This document shows, in pieces, positions 7,959 to 16,671 of a stretch of 64,000 nucleotides of DNA (the first letter of the stretch is position 1; every line of letters starts with the position of its first letter). Location of the stretch: positions 558,001 to 622,000 of the forward strand of contig NZ_JACESV010000002.1 in the NCBI RefSeq assembly GCF_013911645.1. The letters are read 5' to 3'. A model generated the notes under the pieces. It made no database searches. It was not told the DNA's origin and was given only the letters and a program-made list of their open reading frames with translations. The DNA is from Allomuricauda sp. Its GTDB lineage: Bacteria; Bacteroidota; Bacteroidia; Flavobacteriales; Flavobacteriaceae. The translations under genes were made by a program, and so were the position numbers.

Positions 7959-9755
7959 ATGGAGAAGATCAGGAATTTTTGCATTATTGCACATATAGAC
8001 CACGGTAAAAGCACCTTGGCAGACCGTTTGTTGGACTTTACCGGCTCGGTTACCGAGCGCGAAAAACAGGATCAGTTGCTGGACAATATGGACTTGGAGC
8101 GTGAACGGGGCATTACCATTAAGAGCCATGCCATTCAAATGGACTATGTCCACAATGGCGAAAAGTATGTGCTCAACCTGATCGATACTCCCGGACACGT
8201 TGATTTTTCATACGAAGTATCGCGTTCCATTGCTGCTTGTGAGGGTGCACTTTTGGTAGTGGATGCCGCACAGAGCATTCAGGCGCAGACCATATCCAAC
8301 TTGTATCTGGCATTGGAAAACGATTTGGAAATTATTCCCGTGCTCAACAAAGTGGACCTTCCCAGTGCAAATCCAGAAGAGGTTACCGATGATATTGTGG
8401 ACCTATTGGGCTGTAAACCGGAAGAGGTAATCCCGGCAAGTGCTAAAACAGGAATTGGTATCGAAGAGATTCTTACAGCGATTATTGAACGCATACCTCC
8501 TCCCAAAGGAAACCCCGATGAGTCTCTCCAAGCTCTTGTATTTGATTCCGTTTACAATCCGTTTAGAGGTGTTGAAACTTATTTTAGGGTGGTAAATGGT
8601 GAAATCACAAAAGGGCAAAAAATAAAATTTGTGGCCACCGGAAAGTCTTACTATGCAGATGAAATTGGCACCTTAAAATTGACCCAGCTCCCTAAAAACA
8701 AGATTTCGACGGGCGATGTGGGCTATTTGATCACCGGAATAAAAGATGCCCGCGAGGTAAAAGTAGGGGATACCATAACGGATTCCGCAAACCCGACCAA
8801 AAACCCCATTGGTGGTTTTGAGGATGTAAAACCTATGGTTTTTGCGGGTATTTACCCTGTGGACACGGAAGATTTTGAGGATTTACGTTCCTCGATGGAA
8901 AAATTGCAACTCAATGATGCTTCCTTGGTATTTACGCCTGAAAGCAGTGCTGCATTGGGCTTTGGGTTTCGATGTGGCTTCTTGGGAATGTTGCACATGG
9001 AGATCATCCAAGAACGTTTGGAGCGCGAGTTCGACATGACCGTGATTACCACGGTGCCCAATGTTAGCTACCATGCGTATACCACCAAAGGTGATCCAGA
9101 ACCCATAATTGTCAATAACCCAACGGATTTACCAGATCCTTCCACTATAGACCGCGTAGAGGAACCTTATATTAAGGCAACAATCATCACAAAAGCTGAT
9201 TTTGTGGGCAACGTAATGTCGCTCTGTATTGAAAAGCGTGGGCAAATTGTTAACCAGACCTATTTAACCACGGAGCGGGTGGAGCTGGTTTTTGATATGC
9301 CTTTGGCAGAAATTGTTTTTGACTTTTACGACCGTTTAAAAACCGTTTCCAAAGGATATGCCTCTTTTGATTATTCCCCAATAGGAATGCGCACCTCAAA
9401 ACTGGTTCGTGTGGACATTCTTTTAAATGCCCAGCCTGTTGATGCACTTTCTGCCCTGGTACACTTTGACAATGCTTACCATATCGGTAAGAAAATGTGC
9501 GAAAAGCTAAAAGAGCTTATCCCAAGACAGCAGTTCGATATTCCGATCCAGGCTGCCATTGGCTCCAAAATTATTTCTAGGGAAACCATTAAAGCGTTAC
9601 GAAAAGATGTTACCGCCAAATGTTATGGTGGGGATATTTCCCGTAAGCGTAAGTTGTTGGAAAAGCAGAAAAAAGGTAAAAAACGGATGCGCCAAGTAGG
9701 CAATGTGGAAATTCCTCAGCAAGCCTTTATGGCCGTTCTTAAGTTGAACGATTAA
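7959..9755 (+). CDS. lepA: Elongation factor 4 (LepA GTPase)
   Basis: Ribosome-associated translational GTPase. It begins [25 protein letters not shown] with the P-loop (AHIDHGKST) at residues 11-19, followed by [14 protein letters not shown] (switch I), DTPGHVDF (G3) and NKVDLP (G4). The C-terminal LepA-specific domain is present ([20 protein letters not shown]...[25 protein letters not shown]), giving 598 residues, the family norm. An ATG 37 codons upstream is in frame but overlaps the promoter at 7889-7917, so 7959 is chosen. It is monocistronic, ending at the strong terminator that starts at its stop codon. Confidence 0.96.
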   Translation: MEKIRNFCIIAHIDHGKSTLADRLLDFTGSVTEREKQDQLLDNMDLERERGITIKSHAIQMDYVHNGEKYVLNLIDTPGHVDFSYEVSRSIAACEGALLVVDAAQSIQAQTISNLYLALENDLEIIPVLNKVDLPSANPEEVTDDIVDLLGCKPEEVIPASAKTGIGIEEILTAIIERIPPPKGNPDESLQALVFDSVYNPFRGVETYFRVVNGEITKGQKIKFVATGKSYYADEIGTLKLTQLPKNKISTGDVGYLITGIKDAREVKVGDTITDSANPTKNPIGGFEDVKPMVFAGIYPVDTEDFEDLRSSMEKLQLNDASLVFTPESSAALGFGFRCGFLGMLHMEIIQERLEREFDMTVITTVPNVSYHAYTTKGDPEPIIVNNPTDLPDPSTIDRVEEPYIKATIITKADFVGNVMSLCIEKRGQIVNQTYLTTERVELVFDMPLAEIVFDFYDRLKTVSKGYASFDYSPIGMRTSKLVRVDILLNAQPVDALSALVHFDNAYHIGKKMCEKLKELIPRQQFDIPIQAAIGSKIISRETIKALRKDVTAKCYGGDISRKRKLLEKQKKGKKRMRQVGNVEIPQQAFMAVLKLND

Positions 9756-9787
9756 AAAGGCCAAGAAAATAGTTTTCTCGGCCTTTT
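9755..9787. terminator. Bidirectional terminator between lepA and the small lipoprotein gene
   Basis: A 15-bp stem with one mismatch (arms 9755-9769 and 9773-9787, loop TAG) has an A-run on one side and a T-run on the other, so it can act on both strands. It begins at the last base of the lepA stop and sits between convergent genes. Confidence 0.85.
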
Positions 9788-9792
9788 GCAGA

Positions 9793-10053
9793 TTATAATG
9801 ATGCATCTCCAGCTGCACATAATGATTCTGCAAATTGTTTAGGCGTTAAATCCTCTCCGCCAAAAAACTTTGCATCCATAGTTGTTGTAGACCCGGCCGC
9901 TGATACTGTCCAAGTACCATCTCCGTTATCACAAACTTCCACTTTTCCTCCGTCAAGGGTACAGGATTCACATTCATTTGTTGGTCCGTCATCTTTGGAA
10001 CAGGCGGTCATTAATGCGGTAGCGACAACTACCGTAAGTACAAACTTTTTCAT
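9793..10053 (-). CDS. Small Cys-rich lipoprotein of unknown function
   Basis: An 86-residue protein with a lipoprotein signal (MKKFVLTVVVATALMTAC, lipid-modified Cys at residue 18) followed by SKDDG and a mature domain of about 65 residues with four further Cys (CESC, VEVC, LCAAG). The spacing suggests two disulfides in the periplasm or at the surface. The frame extends 16 codons upstream, but the Met just before KKF at 10053 is the natural start for the signal. I do not recognise a family. It lies alone between the lepA terminator and the SLC13 transporter. Confidence 0.7.
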   Translation of the reverse strand: MKKFVLTVVVATALMTACSKDDGPTNECESCTLDGGKVEVCDNGDGTWTVSAAGSTTTMDAKFFGGEDLTPKQFAESLCAAGDASL

Positions 10054-10172
10054 TTTTAAAATATTGGTTAATAAAACACCAAAATACTTGTACTCCATCA
10101 TTTAATATGCCCTCAATTGACAGATGCCCTATATGAATTGACGGATGCGAAAAAAAGCGTGTCCTTCTTAAA

Positions 10173-11942
10173 TTATTTAAAAGGAAAAAAGTAAGGGATT
10201 ACAAAAGTGGCGGCAATCCAGATAATGATATTAAGCGGTGTCCCTACCTTTAAAAAATCGTTGAACTTGTAATTTCCCGGCGCATAGACCATGGTATTGG
10301 TGGGATAGCTTACGGGCGTCATAAAAGTAAGGGAGCAAGCAAACATCACCGCCACCAAAAAAGGCCGTTCACTCACCTCCATTGCCGCGGCAAGACTAAT
10401 TACTATCGGAGTCATAAGGGCCGCTGTGGCCTTGCTGGAGAGCACATTGGTGCTCAAAAAAGTGACCAAGTACAAAATGCTTAAGGTAACTTGGGCATCA
10501 TAACTTCCTAAGGTCTGTTCTATAAAAAGGGCTATTTTTTCGGCCCCTCCGGTTTTTTCAAGGGCCGTTCCCATGGAAAGCACACCTGCCATCATGAAAA
10601 TAACCTTCCATTCCACTGCTTCGTAAGCTTCCTTTGGTTTTAACGTGGACGTGGCCACCAATAACAGAGCGCCAACCATACTACTAATCAAAATAGAGGT
10701 GAGGTTTAGTGAAGCCGCAAGCACTACCCCCACGGCAATAACAAGGGCAGGAATGGCTTTTTTTAAATTGACTTTCCCATGCTTGTGCTCGGAAAGGGCC
10801 ACCACCAAGTTCTGGTCAACCAATGCATCCACATCGGCCTCGGTGCCCAAAATCAGTAACATGTCTCCTTCTGTCAACTTTACATCAGCGAGCTTTTCAT
10901 ATAAAATCTCGCCACGTTGTCTTATGGCCAGGACCGAGCCATTGTATTGCCTCCTAAAATTAAGGGAGCGAAGGGACCCCTCCGTTAGTTTGGAACCAAA
11001 GGGAATAATGACTTCATAAATGTGTTTCTCAAGTTCTGCTTCGTCCAACTGTCTGTCCCCTGTGATTTTATATCCTTTAAGGCTTCGGATGCCGTTAAGT
11101 GCTTTCGGGGGAATCATAACTTTCATTACGTCTCCTTCCAATATAAATGTTTCGGGGCCAATGTCGTGCTTGAGCGAACCCGCCCTCAATATGGCCAGAA
11201 CCTGTACATTGTGATCATTGACCAATCTGGATTTATGCAACGTTTTTTTGCTGTCGGGACAATCCTTTTCCACCAGTAATTCGGTTATGTACTTTTCTGC
11301 TTCTTTGGAAAGTGCTTTCTGCTCCTTTTCTGCCTTGGGCAACAGAAGGGGTGCCACAAAAAAGATGTAGGCAAAACCAATTACGGCCAAACAAAGTGCC
11401 GCCAAACTGAATTCGAACATCCCAAACCCCTCCAGCCCATATTCTTCGGCATAACTGCTCACCAAAATATTGGTGGAAGTACCGATCAAGGTACAGGTGC
11501 CGCCAAAAAGTGCCGAAAACGATATTGGGATCAACAACATGCCCGGGGTTATTTTGGTTTCCCTACAAACGGTAAGCGCTATGGGCAAAAGCAGGGCCAC
11601 TACTGCGGAATCGTTCACAAAAGCGGAAAACATACCCGCAATAAGGCAAAATGTGATCAGGGCAATGCTGTAATGTATTTTGGCCAGCTTTATGATCCTA
11701 TGGCTAAGACCGTCCAAAATTCCTGAATTGAACACCCCTGCACTTACCACGAACATGCACCCAAGTGTTAAGGTGGCAGGGTGGTTAAAGCCCGAAAAAC
11801 CTTCTTTGGGACTAAGGACGCCCGCCACTATGAACAGGGCCATAATGATGATGGATGTGGTATCAATAGAAAAATAGTCCTTTACAAAAAGGACAATGCC
11901 TATGCAGATGATAACGATGGTAATAATTAAATCGCTGCCCAT
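10173..11942 (-). CDS. SLC13-family anion permease with two RCK_C (TrkA-C) domains
   Basis: Inner-membrane anion:sodium symporter-like protein of the DASS/SLC13 group (sulfate, phosphate or dicarboxylates). Membrane spans fill residues 1-200 and 390-589, including FVNDSAVVALLLPIAL and FGGTCTLIGTSTNILVSS, the two re-entrant SNT-like motifs. The central loop (about 205-385) holds two RCK_C-type ligand-binding domains (ILRAGSLKHDIGPETFILEGDVMKVMIPP and LNFRRQYNGSVLAIRQRGE...EGDMLLILG). That combination is common in bacterial sulfate/citrate-type permeases. It is followed on the same strand by no obvious operon partner; the antiporter upstream is 118 bases away. The transported ion is not determined by the sequence. 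Confidence 0.88.
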   Translation of the reverse strand: MGSDLIITIVIICIGIVLFVKDYFSIDTTSIIIMALFIVAGVLSPKEGFSGFNHPATLTLGCMFVVSAGVFNSGILDGLSHRIIKLAKIHYSIALITFCLIAGMFSAFVNDSAVVALLLPIALTVCRETKITPGMLLIPISFSALFGGTCTLIGTSTNILVSSYAEEYGLEGFGMFEFSLAALCLAVIGFAYIFFVAPLLLPKAEKEQKALSKEAEKYITELLVEKDCPDSKKTLHKSRLVNDHNVQVLAILRAGSLKHDIGPETFILEGDVMKVMIPPKALNGIRSLKGYKITGDRQLDEAELEKHIYEVIIPFGSKLTEGSLRSLNFRRQYNGSVLAIRQRGEILYEKLADVKLTEGDMLLILGTEADVDALVDQNLVVALSEHKHGKVNLKKAIPALVIAVGVVLAASLNLTSILISSMVGALLLVATSTLKPKEAYEAVEWKVIFMMAGVLSMGTALEKTGGAEKIALFIEQTLGSYDAQVTLSILYLVTFLSTNVLSSKATAALMTPIVISLAAAMEVSERPFLVAVMFACSLTFMTPVSYPTNTMVYAPGNYKFNDFLKVGTPLNIIIWIAATFVIPYFFPFK

Positions 11943-12060
11943 GGTGCCCCTAATTTACAATTCCGTTCTTTGTTTGGCCACCTTTTTTCTATCCCGGTTC
12001 GGTCAATGATGAGTAAATCCGTAAACTGAACCATTTTCGCCTCTTCTACAGAAAACTATC

Positions 12061-13914
12061 TTAATCCGTTTTGGAATTCTCTTCCTTTTTTGCCACTTCT
12101 ATCTCTTTGCCTAAATAAACTAGCTTGTAGCCTTCACCCTTTGGAGTAAAGTCCTTGCTGTTTGCTGGAATGATTTCAATGCTTCCATCGGGCGATTTTG
12201 TGAACAATGGAACAATGTCACGTTCTTCGTAGGTAATGTCGATCAACTTGTCGTAGTGTTCCTTATCCTCCAATTCAATTTCGTGGATGACCGGATGCTT
12301 TCGCACGGTATCCATCAGTTGGATAAAATCATCCGTATGGGAAAAGAGCCCTTCTTTTGGATTGTTATCCGGGTCATTCACCTCTTCGGTATTTACCAAA
12401 CGAAACGCTCCGTTCTCGCCAAATTGTTTTTGGAACTTATCGATGGCAAACTTGTTGATATCGGAGTTCCCTGTAAGTGCCATTAAATAACCCATGTCGT
12501 TCAACTCAATATTATCTACAAGCGTGTCAGAAAAAATATTGGCAGAAAGGGCTTCCAAACCTAGTTTCTTTGCTTTATCAACATTATTTTGGTTATTGTC
12601 TATAAGCACTACGTGTCTATTGTTCTTTCTCAAATAATTGCCAATGAGCCGCGATAGTTTGGATGCACCAATAATTAAAATGCCTTCGGACTTTTTTAAG
12701 AACACACCAACCAGTTTGGCGAACAAACGTGCCGTGGTAGCGTTTAACAATACCGTGCCCAAAACAATCATAAAAACCAGAGGGGTAATATATTCGGCCC
12801 CCGGTTCTCCCCTTAACATCAATTTAGAGCCAAAAAGCGAAGCAATGCCCGCAGCAACGATCCCTCGTGGACCGACCCAGCCAATAAAAAGTTTCTCGTT
12901 GAGTTTTAAATTGGATCCCTGAGAACTTAAAAATACCCCCAAGGGCCGTATTATAAATACGATTACTGCAAAAAGAGCGACCGTGTTCCAGTTGTAGATC
13001 AGCTCCATGTCGCTAATATTGATGTTGGCCGCCAATAAGATAAATAGAATCGAAATCAACAACACACTAAGGGATTCCTTAAAATAAAGCAGTTCTTTAA
13101 GATTGGGAAGATTCATGTTGCCCATGACCATACCCATAACCACCACGGCCAACAGACCGGATTCGTGAGCAAACAGATCCGACTCCACATAAACAAGGAG
13201 TACGGTGGAAAGGGAAACCACGTTCAACAGATAATGTGGAATAAAGTTCTTTTTTATGGCGAAAGCCAGTGCGTGGGCAAACGTAAACCCAAAAGTGGTC
13301 CCGAACAGAATAATTTTACCAAACTCGATGAGCGCTGTTTGTGTAAACGCCTGCCCTTCCCCTACACTGATGAATTCAAAAACCAATACGGCAACCAATG
13401 CTCCGATGGGATCGATCAGGATTCCTTCCCACTTTAAAACGGCCGACACGTCTTTTTTGAGGGGAATGTTTCTCAAAATAGGTGTAATAACCGTAGGTCC
13501 GGTAACTATAATCAGCCCAGAGAACAAAAATGAAATTTGCCACGACAACCCAAAAATATAGTGCGCCGCAACACCGGCCCCAAAAAACGTTACGATCGTC
13601 CCAATGGTAATCAACTTGGTGATTACAGGTCCCACGTTGGATATTTCTGCCCGTTTAAGGGTAAGGCCGCCTTCAAAAAGAATAACGCTAATGGCCAAGG
13701 ACACAAAATAATAAAGCCCCTCTCCCGGGAACAGCCCTTTTTCGCCGTTCCAGATGGGCTCTATTAGTTTTGACCCATCATCTGTATATAAGGTTGCGAT
13801 GGGGCCTACCAATAAACCGATCAAAATTAAAGGTAAAATGGCTGGCAATTTAAATCGCCAAGCCACCCACTGTGCAATAATGCCAAGAATTATAATTCCC
13901 GCAAGTTCGAGCAT
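12061..13914 (-). CDS. Cation:proton antiporter with RCK/TrkA-N regulatory domain (NhaP/CPA1-like)
   Basis: Na+(K+)/H+ exchanger for pH and salt homeostasis at the inner membrane. About 12 membrane spans occupy residues 1-400, with LFSGLIIVTGPTVITPIL and WEGILIDPIGALVAVLVFEF; the LIDPIGA Asp is the expected ion-binding residue. A Rossmann-type TrkA-N domain (ILIIGASKLSRLIGNYLRKNNRHVVLIDNN) runs from about 407 to 520, followed by a short C-terminal extension. At 617 residues it is typical of this fused class. It is transcribed towards the SLC13 permease and may share a unit with it, although 118 bases separate them. Confidence 0.9.
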   Translation of the reverse strand: MLELAGIIILGIIAQWVAWRFKLPAILPLILIGLLVGPIATLYTDDGSKLIEPIWNGEKGLFPGEGLYYFVSLAISVILFEGGLTLKRAEISNVGPVITKLITIGTIVTFFGAGVAAHYIFGLSWQISFLFSGLIIVTGPTVITPILRNIPLKKDVSAVLKWEGILIDPIGALVAVLVFEFISVGEGQAFTQTALIEFGKIILFGTTFGFTFAHALAFAIKKNFIPHYLLNVVSLSTVLLVYVESDLFAHESGLLAVVVMGMVMGNMNLPNLKELLYFKESLSVLLISILFILLAANINISDMELIYNWNTVALFAVIVFIIRPLGVFLSSQGSNLKLNEKLFIGWVGPRGIVAAGIASLFGSKLMLRGEPGAEYITPLVFMIVLGTVLLNATTARLFAKLVGVFLKKSEGILIIGASKLSRLIGNYLRKNNRHVVLIDNNQNNVDKAKKLGLEALSANIFSDTLVDNIELNDMGYLMALTGNSDINKFAIDKFQKQFGENGAFRLVNTEEVNDPDNNPKEGLFSHTDDFIQLMDTVRKHPVIHEIELEDKEHYDKLIDITYEERDIVPLFTKSPDGSIEIIPANSKDFTPKGEGYKLVYLGKEIEVAKKEENSKTD

Positions 13915-14125
13915 AGTCTAAGTTTTGTGGAAATTTAATGTTTTTCTTTTAGATAATCGTTCTTGGCCTGGGTCGCCAACTACATTATAGAAGCTTTTGG
14001 GGAGAAAACCTTCCCAGATTTAACAGCACTCATCCCATATTTTGTTAAAATACGGCCAATATGTCCTTAATTTTTCGGCATTTGGACTGTGCTTTTATTA
14101 TTTTGCACCCCATTTTATTTTCTAA

Positions 14126-14992
14126 ATGACAATTTATCCCATAGAGACCGGTAATTTTAAATTAGATGGAGGTGCGATGTTCGGCGTGGTTCCCAAATCT
14201 ATTTGGAACAGAACCAACCCTGCAGACAGCAATAATATGATCGATCTTGCAGCCCGTTGCCTTTTGATCGAAGATGGCGACAGGCTTATTTTGATTGATA
14301 ATGGTCTGGGCAACAAACAATCCGAAAAGTTTTTTAGCTATTACTACCTCTGGGGCGATCATTCCTTGGACAAATCCTTAAAAAATGCAGGTTTTCATCG
14401 TGATGATGTTACCGATGTTTTTTTGACCCATCTACATTTTGATCATTGTGGAGGCAGCATCCAATGGAACAAAGACCGCACCGGGTATGAACCGGCCTTT
14501 AAAAATGCCCGTTTTTGGACCAACAAGGACCACTGGGAATGGGCCACCAAACCCAATGCCCGGGAAAAAGCTTCATTTTTAAAAGAGAACCTATTGCCCA
14601 TGCAGGAAAGCGGACAGCTTCATTTTGTGGACAGAAAAGATGGTTCCTTTTTGGAAAAGTCCGAACTCGGTTTCGGCATCCACTTTGTGGATGGTCATAC
14701 CGATAAGCAAATGCTCCCTCACATAAACTATAAGGGCAAATCCTTGGTTTTTGTGGCCGATCTAATTCCGACCGTGGGCCATATTCCCCTACCTTATGTA
14801 ATGGGGTACGATACCCGCCCTTTACTGACCTTAAAAGAAAAATCAGATTTTTTAAATGCTGCCGTTGAAAACGATTGGCTCTTGCTGTTTGAGCACGATG
14901 CCCACAACCAAATATGTTCTCTTAAGCAAACCGAAAAAGGAGCTCGTTTGGATCAGTTGTTTTCCTATAACGAACTATTCAAAATGCAATAA
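14126..14992 (+). CDS. Metallo-beta-lactamase-fold hydrolase
   Basis: Two-metal hydrolase of the MBL superfamily. The diagnostic THLHFDHCGG (HxHxDH) stands near residue 97, FVDGHTDKQM supplies the next His, and VFVADLIPT the bridging Asp; the last His is in LLLFEHDA. It opens MTIYPIETGNFKLDGGAMFGVVPK, like AHL-lactonase or methyl-parathion-hydrolase relatives, but substrates in this group vary too widely to assign. No signal peptide is visible, so it is cytoplasmic. The subtilase gene follows after 26 bases and may be co-transcribed. Confidence 0.88.
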   Translation: MTIYPIETGNFKLDGGAMFGVVPKSIWNRTNPADSNNMIDLAARCLLIEDGDRLILIDNGLGNKQSEKFFSYYYLWGDHSLDKSLKNAGFHRDDVTDVFLTHLHFDHCGGSIQWNKDRTGYEPAFKNARFWTNKDHWEWATKPNAREKASFLKENLLPMQESGQLHFVDRKDGSFLEKSELGFGIHFVDGHTDKQMLPHINYKGKSLVFVADLIPTVGHIPLPYVMGYDTRPLLTLKEKSDFLNAAVENDWLLLFEHDAHNQICSLKQTEKGARLDQLFSYNELFKMQ

Positions 14993-15018
14993 CCTTACAC
15001 TTTTTACAAATACATTCT

Positions 15019-16668
15019 ATGAATCGCACATATAGCAAACTATCATTTTTATCCCTATCTGCCGCCCTATTTTTAATGGGTTGCGGGTCCACCGCCTTGG
15101 TCTCTACCCCTGTGGAGAACATTGATGCCGTTCCCTTAAAAATTTCTGAGCTTACCGAAGCGGAGAAAAAAAATTGGGGCCACCTCGACCTTATTGCGGA
15201 CACCATTCCCGGCATGAGCGTGGACAAAGCCTATAACGAAATCATAAAGAACAAAAAGGGGAAAACCGTTGTAGTGGCCGTTTTGGATTCGGGCATGGAT
15301 TTGGAGCACGAAGATCTAAAGAGTGTTCTTTGGACAAACACCGATGAAGTCCCCAACAACGGCAAGGATGATGATGGCAATGGTTATGTGGACGATATAC
15401 ACGGCTATAACTTTTTAGGAGATTCCTACAACGAGCAATTGGAATACGTTCGAATGCTTCGTTTGGGCATCGGAGATGCTTCTGAAAGGGCCGAAGCAAG
15501 GCTTTTGCTTGATAAAGAATACCCTGAAGCTGTTCAGAACAAACAGCAATATGAGCAAATATTCCAAGTGGTAAAAGGAGCTGACCAATTGGTTAAAACC
15601 GAATTGGGCAAAGAAGACTACACCAAAGAGGATTTGCTTTCCATTGAGCCCAAAACCACGCAAATGGAACAGAGTGTTGCGGTGTTGACCCAAATGTTCA
15701 CCTATGGCGATAGTATTCCTGAAGTATTGGACGAACTCCAAGAAGGCATTAAATACTTTTCTGAACAGGCCAATTACAACCTCAACAAAGATTTTAATGG
15801 AAGAACCCCCGTGGGTGATGATCCTTATGATATTACGGACGTTCCCTACGGTAATGGCAACCCAAAAAACATTGTGGACACCGAAAGCCACGGAACCCAC
15901 GTAGCTGGAATTATCGCTGCCAAGCGCAACAACGGTATTGGGATGGACGGTGTAGCCCAGAATGTGGAAATCATGAGCATCAGGGCCGTTCCCAATGGTG
16001 ATGAATACGATAAAGATATCGCTCTTGGTATTCGCTACGCTGTGGACAACGGTGCGTCCATCATCAACTGTAGCTTTGGGAAGTCCTTTTCCCCTAAAGC
16101 GGAATGGGTTTACGATGCCATAAAATATGCGGCTTCCAAAGATGTTTTAATTGTTCACGCAGCAGGTAACGACGGTGAGGATTTAGAAAACCCTGAAAAC
16201 AGAAATTATCCAAACGATGATATGGATGAAAGTCAGGAGTTTGTGGATAATATGATTACTGTTGGAGCACTTTCCAGCAACTATGGGTCTGAGATGGTGG
16301 CCTCTTTTTCCAATTATGGAAACCAACGTGTTGATGTTTTTGCTCCCGGTGCCGAGATTTACTCTACCATGCCCAATAGTGAATATGAGTTTCAAGGTGG
16401 AACCTCCATGGCCGCTCCCGCGGTTGCCGGTGTTGCGGCGCTTATTCGTTCCTATCATCCAGACCTATCCGCTTCACAGGTAAAAAACATCATCATGCAG
16501 TCCGGTCTTAGAACAAAACGGTCGGTTATTGTAGCGGGTGACGAGACCAAAGCCACCACTTTCGATAAAATTTCTAAATCCGGCAAAATGGTCAATGCCT
16601 ATAATGCCTTAATTTTGGCAAACAATATCTCAAAAGGTAAAATGACCTTGGAAAGTAATTCAAAATAA
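15019..16668 (+). CDS. S8 family serine peptidase (subtilase), lipoprotein
   Basis: Secreted subtilisin-like protease anchored as a lipoprotein (signal ending LFLMGC, Cys at residue 22). The catalytic triad is intact: Asp90 in VVAVLDSGMD, His291 in ESHGTHVAG and Ser463 in GGTSMAAPAVAG, with the oxyanion Asn384 in HAAGNDG. The gap of 200 residues between Asp and His is far larger than in subtilisin; residues 135-255 form a helical, charged insertion of unknown role. The protein ends soon after the catalytic domain without a T9SS sorting domain, which agrees with membrane anchoring. The M1 peptidase gene follows after three bases, so the two probably form an operon for periplasmic or surface peptide breakdown. 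Confidence 0.92.
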   Translation: MNRTYSKLSFLSLSAALFLMGCGSTALVSTPVENIDAVPLKISELTEAEKKNWGHLDLIADTIPGMSVDKAYNEIIKNKKGKTVVVAVLDSGMDLEHEDLKSVLWTNTDEVPNNGKDDDGNGYVDDIHGYNFLGDSYNEQLEYVRMLRLGIGDASERAEARLLLDKEYPEAVQNKQQYEQIFQVVKGADQLVKTELGKEDYTKEDLLSIEPKTTQMEQSVAVLTQMFTYGDSIPEVLDELQEGIKYFSEQANYNLNKDFNGRTPVGDDPYDITDVPYGNGNPKNIVDTESHGTHVAGIIAAKRNNGIGMDGVAQNVEIMSIRAVPNGDEYDKDIALGIRYAVDNGASIINCSFGKSFSPKAEWVYDAIKYAASKDVLIVHAAGNDGEDLENPENRNYPNDDMDESQEFVDNMITVGALSSNYGSEMVASFSNYGNQRVDVFAPGAEIYSTMPNSEYEFQGGTSMAAPAVAGVAALIRSYHPDLSASQVKNIIMQSGLRTKRSVIVAGDETKATTFDKISKSGKMVNAYNALILANNISKGKMTLESNSK

Positions 16669-16671
16669 TAT

